Source: Clostridiales bacterium (lineage in GTDB: Bacteria; Bacillota; Clostridia; Lachnospirales; Lachnospiraceae). Taken from it: a stretch of DNA of 64,000 nucleotides. How positions within the stretch are numbered: position 1 is the stretch's first letter; every line of letters begins with the position of its first letter. A program made the position numbers and the translations under genes. The notes below the pieces were generated by a model. It was not told where the DNA came from. It ran no database searches and was given only the letters and a program-made list of their open reading frames with translations. Of the stretch, positions 60,410 through 64,000 are shown one piece after another. The stretch spans positions 1 to 64,000 of the forward strand of contig JAHABX010000003.1 in the NCBI GenBank assembly GCA_018376135.1. The letters run 5' to 3'.

Positions 60410-62311
60410 ATGATTCGTCTTCAGATTATCGTCCCCTATCCGGAGCTTTTGGAAAAGGCATGTACGATCCTGACCTACCCCAAATACAAAAATACGCTGA
60501 GCGCCAATGTACAGCTCGTCACTGTGGATAAAGCACATCTGATCCAGACTACGGATTCAGATATTGTAATCGCAAGAGGCTATACCGCCCAGTATCTGTC
60601 CCGGCATCAGAAGGTTCCCACACTTCCTATTCCCATCACCGGATACGATATCCTGCGCGCCATTGCAGAGTGCAAGAAGAAATACCACCCGTCCAGGATC
60701 GGCTGTGTCGGGCAGACGCAGGACTTTCAGGCAATCACAGGAATCGAGGAACTGCTGGATATCCCGGTACTCCCCATCCTTTCCGATCATTTTGAGGATC
60801 TTCGCTCCTGCATCGAAGAAGCAGTCCGGCAGGGCTGCGATGCCATTGTGGGCGGATATTCCGCCATGCTCGCCGCAAACGAAATGGGACTTTCCGCCAC
60901 CTTTATCCGCACCGGCAACGAAGCACTGTTTCAGGTATTTGACGAGGCGATCCACATCATCGAGATCACCCGCGCGCGTCAGTTAAAAAACGAGATGTAC
61001 CGCACCGTCATCAAATCCTCTCAGGAGGGTATCCTGTATGTGGACGCCGAAGGACGGATCATCCTGGACAACCCATCCTCCCTCCTCCTCACCAAAGAAC
61101 CGCGGCTCAAATCCCGGCTGCTCTCGGAGGTCCTGCCTTACATGGTCTCCTCCTGCCAGAAGGTCCTCGCCACCGGTCAGGAGATCATCGGAGAGATACA
61201 CCGGACACATGTGCGTACCATATCGGTCAATTACACACCTATTCTTGTGAACAAACAGACCAATGGCTGTCTGATCTTCTTTCAGGATATTACCCGCATC
61301 CAGCAGCTGGAGGCTACGATCCGTAAGAGTCTGAACGAGAAAGGGCTCCGCGCACGTTATCATTTCAGCGATGTTATCTATGCGAGCACCATAATGGACA
61401 TGACCGTAGAGAAAGCCTCCTCCTATGCCGCCACCTCTGCCAACATCATGCTCCTTGGAGAAAGCGGAACCGGAAAGGAGCTGTTTGCCCAGAGCATCCA
61501 TAATCAAAGCTCCCGAAAGGACGGTCCCTTTGTGGCGATCAACTGTGCCGCTCTTCCTGAAAACCTGCTGGAAAGCGAACTGTTCGGCTATGTACAGGGT
61601 GCCTTTACCGGAACCAACAAGGGCGGCAAAACCGGTCTCTTTGAGCTGGCTCACGGCGGCACACTGTTTCTGGATGAGATCTCCGAGATTTCCGTCAACA
61701 TGCAGAGCAAGCTGCTTCGCGTACTCCAGGAAAGGGAGGTCCGCCGGATCGGTGATGACCGGGTCATCTCCATCGACGTACGGGTCATCAGCGCCACCAA
61801 CCGCAATCTGAAGAGACTGGTTTCCGAAGGAAAATTCCGTCAGGATCTGCTCTACCGGCTGGATGTACTGCGTATTTTCCTGCCGCCTTTAAGAAGAAGA
61901 GACTCCGATACCCTTCTTCTGTTCCAGCATCTTCTGAACCGCTTTTCCTCTGCCGGAGCCGAACAGATGCCGCCTCTTACGGCAGAGGCACAGCAGATGC
62001 TTCTAAGCCATCCCTTCTACGGCAATGTCCGCGAGCTGGGCAACGTTGCCGAACGGATCCGTGTGATGCATACGGACAGCTCTCCGATCACCGCTGCAGA
62101 GATCACTTCCGCCCTTACACCGGAGGACGTGGATATGGAGCTGGATCATGATGGAGATACGCATCTTCTCTATTATCCGGCAAAGGACTCTGAATACCAG
62201 CGCATCATGCTGGCGCTGCGGCACTGCGGCGGCAATCAGAGCAAAGCCGCAAAAGAGCTGGGCATCGATCGAAGCACGCTCTGGCGAAAACTGAAAAAGT
62301 ACCAGGCATAG
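60410..62311 (+). CDS. Sigma-54-dependent activator, PrpR-like
   Basis: The 633-residue regulator has an N-terminal PrpR_N-like sensor (about residues 1-190), a PAS region (about 200-320; TVIKSSQEGILYVDAEGRI), an AAA+ domain with GESGTGKE, the sigma-54 contact GAFTGT and Walker B GGTLFLDEIS, and a Fis-type HTH (QSKAAKELGIDRSTLWRKL). It opens sigma-54 promoters, here most likely that of the divergent SAF gene. A longer frame opens at 60314, but AAAGGAGG precedes the ATG at 60410. The effector is probably an organic acid. Confidence 0.93.
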   Translation: MIRLQIIVPYPELLEKACTILTYPKYKNTLSANVQLVTVDKAHLIQTTDSDIVIARGYTAQYLSRHQKVPTLPIPITGYDILRAIAECKKKYHPSRIGCVGQTQDFQAITGIEELLDIPVLPILSDHFEDLRSCIEEAVRQGCDAIVGGYSAMLAANEMGLSATFIRTGNEALFQVFDEAIHIIEITRARQLKNEMYRTVIKSSQEGILYVDAEGRIILDNPSSLLLTKEPRLKSRLLSEVLPYMVSSCQKVLATGQEIIGEIHRTHVRTISVNYTPILVNKQTNGCLIFFQDITRIQQLEATIRKSLNEKGLRARYHFSDVIYASTIMDMTVEKASSYAATSANIMLLGESGTGKELFAQSIHNQSSRKDGPFVAINCAALPENLLESELFGYVQGAFTGTNKGGKTGLFELAHGGTLFLDEISEISVNMQSKLLRVLQEREVRRIGDDRVISIDVRVISATNRNLKRLVSEGKFRQDLLYRLDVLRIFLPPLRRRDSDTLLLFQHLLNRFSSAGAEQMPPLTAEAQQMLLSHPFYGNVRELGNVAERIRVMHTDSSPITAAEITSALTPEDVDMELDHDGDTHLLYYPAKDSEYQRIMLALRHCGGNQSKAAKELGIDRSTLWRKLKKYQA

Positions 62312-62312
62312 A

Positions 62313-62345
62313 GAAAGGACGTGCATCTGCACGCCCTTTCCTTTC
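62313..62345. terminator. Terminator between activator and aldolase genes
   Basis: GAAAGGaCGTGC and GCACGcCCTTTC form a stem with one mismatch, with T-rich flanks on the plus strand. It ends just before the aldolase stop on the other strand and probably serves both convergent genes. Confidence 0.75.
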
Positions 62346-62957
62346 TTACTGGTCTATCTTCTCATAGACGCCATCCGTCTCGACCATACATGCGATCTTC
62401 GCACTTTCCTCCAGCTCTTCTATGCCGTAGAAGGCATCCATGACGCTTTTTCCTCCCACGATACCGCCGTGGTTCTTGAGAAGGTATGCGTCTCCTTTAT
62501 CAAGGCTGTCCTTAAACGCCTGGAAAAGCGTATCCGAACCCGGCTTTCCGTAAGGCACCAGCCCGATACTGCCCACCTTCATCTTCAGATATGGCGTATA
62601 AGAAGGGATGATATCCTCGTCCCGGTCAAACCTGCGGCAGGACCAGAGCACCGCATAGGGTCCGTGAGTATGGATCACCGCCTGCACCTTTTCATCCTTC
62701 TCATAATAATACTTATGAAGAGTCAGCTCCTTGCTTGCCTTCTTATCATTCTGAGGAACTCCGTCCAGAGAAACCACTGCAAAATCCTCCTCTGTCAGCG
62801 TTCCGAAGCAGCTTCCGCTTGCCGTAATATAAATATTGCCTTCGTGAAGAAAGCTCATATTCGCAGAAGAACCACTGGTCTTCCCTCTCTCGAACAGGCT
62901 GTGCGCAGCCCATACCGCATCACGAAGCTTTTTCTGCAATACCTCATCCATGATCAT
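62346..62957 (-). CDS. Class II aldolase/adducin-family protein (OtnC-like)
   Basis: The 203-residue protein has the class II aldolase zinc site: VIHTHGPYAV (two His), the third His in LLKNHGGIVGG, and a serine/asparagine-rich phosphate loop SGSSANMSFLHEG. Adjacent to a DUF1537 kinase, such proteins decarboxylate 3-oxo-tetronate-4-phosphate (OtnC) or cleave phosphoketoses. Its start overlaps the kinase stop (ATGA), indicating coupled translation. The substrate is inferred from context. Confidence 0.85.
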   Translation of the reverse strand: MIMDEVLQKKLRDAVWAAHSLFERGKTSGSSANMSFLHEGNIYITASGSCFGTLTEEDFAVVSLDGVPQNDKKASKELTLHKYYYEKDEKVQAVIHTHGPYAVLWSCRRFDRDEDIIPSYTPYLKMKVGSIGLVPYGKPGSDTLFQAFKDSLDKGDAYLLKNHGGIVGGKSVMDAFYGIEELEESAKIACMVETDGVYEKIDQ

Positions 62958-64000
62958 CTACCTCTCTTCCCTGTGGACGTCATCTCCACTGCCCGTTCAA
63001 AGAACTCCGGCTGTCCAAAGTTGCCCGACTTCAATACCAGACGGATCTTCCGGTCCTCCATAGGCGTCATGACCGGAACTCCCGGCGCAATGCTTTCTCC
63101 AATCAGATAAGACCCATAACCAAGACCCTTGGTCACTGCCCCGGAGGTCTCTCCTCCGGCCACGATCACCTGTGTATAACCATCCCGGACCGCCAGCCTT
63201 GCCAGAGCCGCCATGGTCTGCTCCAGAATCTCAGCTACTCTTTCCTTGCCTTCCTTCTGATTTTCACGTACATTCTCTGCCTTGTCCGAGCTGTAGAAAA
63301 GAACTCCGTCCTTCCCCTCCAGCTCCCTCCAGATGCTTTCTGCTGTCTCCTCGCCGTTCATAAGCTTCCACGGATCGATCCTTCTGGTGGGATTTCCTGT
63401 CTGCTTATATTTCTCGATCTGTTCAAGAGTCGCTTTGGAGCAGCTGCCTGCCAGAAGCAGACTCTTTCCTGCCGCCTCCTCGCTCTGTACCTCTTCCTCT
63501 TCCGAAGATTCTGTATGCAGATAATGATTGCCCAAAAGCCCGGATCCGCCGCTCAGTAAAGGCAGCATGCCGAAACAGGAGTAGATCCACTCACCATGAA
63601 TATCCTCATAATAATCCGGAATTACATAAAAGTGCCCGCTGTCCGCTCTCACCGCTTCCAGCTTCTCCAGCACAAGCGCCCTTCCTGCCCTTAGCTCTTC
63701 TGCCGAAATACGGACACAGGGATACTTGCTCTGCTCCCTCATAAGCACGCTGATATCCGCATCCCACATAGGTGTCAGCGGATGGTTCTTCATATGCGTC
63801 TCATGCAGCGGCACGCCAAACACATAAAGGCTACCATCCCTGACCGTCCTTCCGTTGACCGGAAGAGACGGACACAGTACCGTATAAGGCAGATCCCACT
63901 TCTCCAGCGCAGCATCCAGAATCGGTCCGATATTTCCCTCCTTTGTAGAATCAAAGGTAGAACAGTATTTGACATATAGCTGCGGCGCCCCCTGCGCCTT
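62954..64000 (-). CDS. Second four-carbon acid sugar kinase (DUF1537), 5' end outside window
   Basis: The frame stays open to base 64000 for 348 residues, so the N-terminal signature lies beyond the window. The visible part has YVKYCSTFDSTKEGNIGP, the middle-domain KNHPLTPMWD region and the C-terminal VIVAGGETSGAVTKGLGYG nucleotide-binding loop of DUF1537 kinases. It is fused in an operon with the class II aldolase. Oxo-tetronate kinase (OtnK) is the best guess. It is clearly different from the DUF1537 gene at 55523-56794. Confidence 0.9.
   Translation of the reverse strand, partial: KAQGAPQLYVKYCSTFDSTKEGNIGPILDAALEKWDLPYTVLCPSLPVNGRTVRDGSLYVFGVPLHETHMKNHPLTPMWDADISVLMREQSKYPCVRISAEELRAGRALVLEKLEAVRADSGHFYVIPDYYEDIHGEWIYSCFGMLPLLSGGSGLLGNHYLHTESSEEEEVQSEEAAGKSLLLAGSCSKATLEQIEKYKQTGNPTRRIDPWKLMNGEETAESIWRELEGKDGVLFYSSDKAENVRENQKEGKERVAEILEQTMAALARLAVRDGYTQVIVAGGETSGAVTKGLGYGSYLIGESIAPGVPVMTPMEDRKIRLVLKSGNFGQPEFFERAVEMTSTGKRGR

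Overview
The window looks like a chromosomal segment of a Gram-positive Clostridia, most likely a member of the Lachnospiraceae; the genus cannot be fixed from sequence alone. This rests on the complete S10-spc-alpha ribosomal gene order, a KOW-domain gene between map and infA, an expanded 174-residue L17, the ecfA1-ecfA2-ecfT-truA-rplM-rpsI block, strong AGGAGG ribosome-binding sites, and sigma-54 and DUF1537 sugar-acid genes typical of gut anaerobes. No tRNA, rRNA, CRISPR array, complete insertion sequence or prophage was seen.

Left part (1-8,445): a minus-strand operon encodes a membrane transporter, a hydantoinase/oxoprolinase-type protein, a small HExxH metallopeptidase-like protein and an FAD oxidoreductase cut by the window edge. 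It is divergent from a ROK regulator and a zinc alcohol dehydrogenase. An AT-rich stretch with decayed small ORFs follows.

Housekeeping and accessory part (8,446-26,600): rpsI-rplM, then truA-ecfT-ecfA2-ecfA1, all on the minus strand. Next come an EamA exporter, a GNAT acetyltransferase, a cyclophilin, and a two-gene surface locus: a CAP-domain lipoprotein and a 2,463-residue thioester/Cna-B adhesin. A broken Rpn-type nuclease gene, a membrane-anchored Xre regulator, an aminotransferase and a PH-domain protein complete it. This block separates ecfA1 from rplQ, which are usually neighbours in Bacillota.

Ribosomal part (26,640-43,600): rplQ back to rpsJ on the minus strand, with secY, adk, map, a KOW protein, infA, rpmJ (found outside the supplied list of long ORFs) and rpoA. 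Its sequence signals include a clear S10 promoter, a branched leader, a terminator-like hairpin between secY and adk, and a 514-base hairpin- and repeat-rich insertion between rpmJ and rpsM.

Sugar and sugar-acid part (43,632-64,000): an RpiR-controlled operon (phosphotriesterase-like hydrolase, ribose-type ABC transporter, zinc dehydrogenase, DhnA-type aldolase, FGGY kinase); a DUF1537 kinase-PdxA pair; a beta-CASP metallo-hydrolase; and a sigma-54 activator divergent from an SAF-domain oxidoreductase. At the right edge are a class II aldolase and a second DUF1537 kinase. A consensus sigma-54 promoter precedes the SAF gene, and a near-copy lies just after it, facing a terminator. The second site predicts a short RNA of about 75 nucleotides. 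The substrates of both catabolic sets are unknown.
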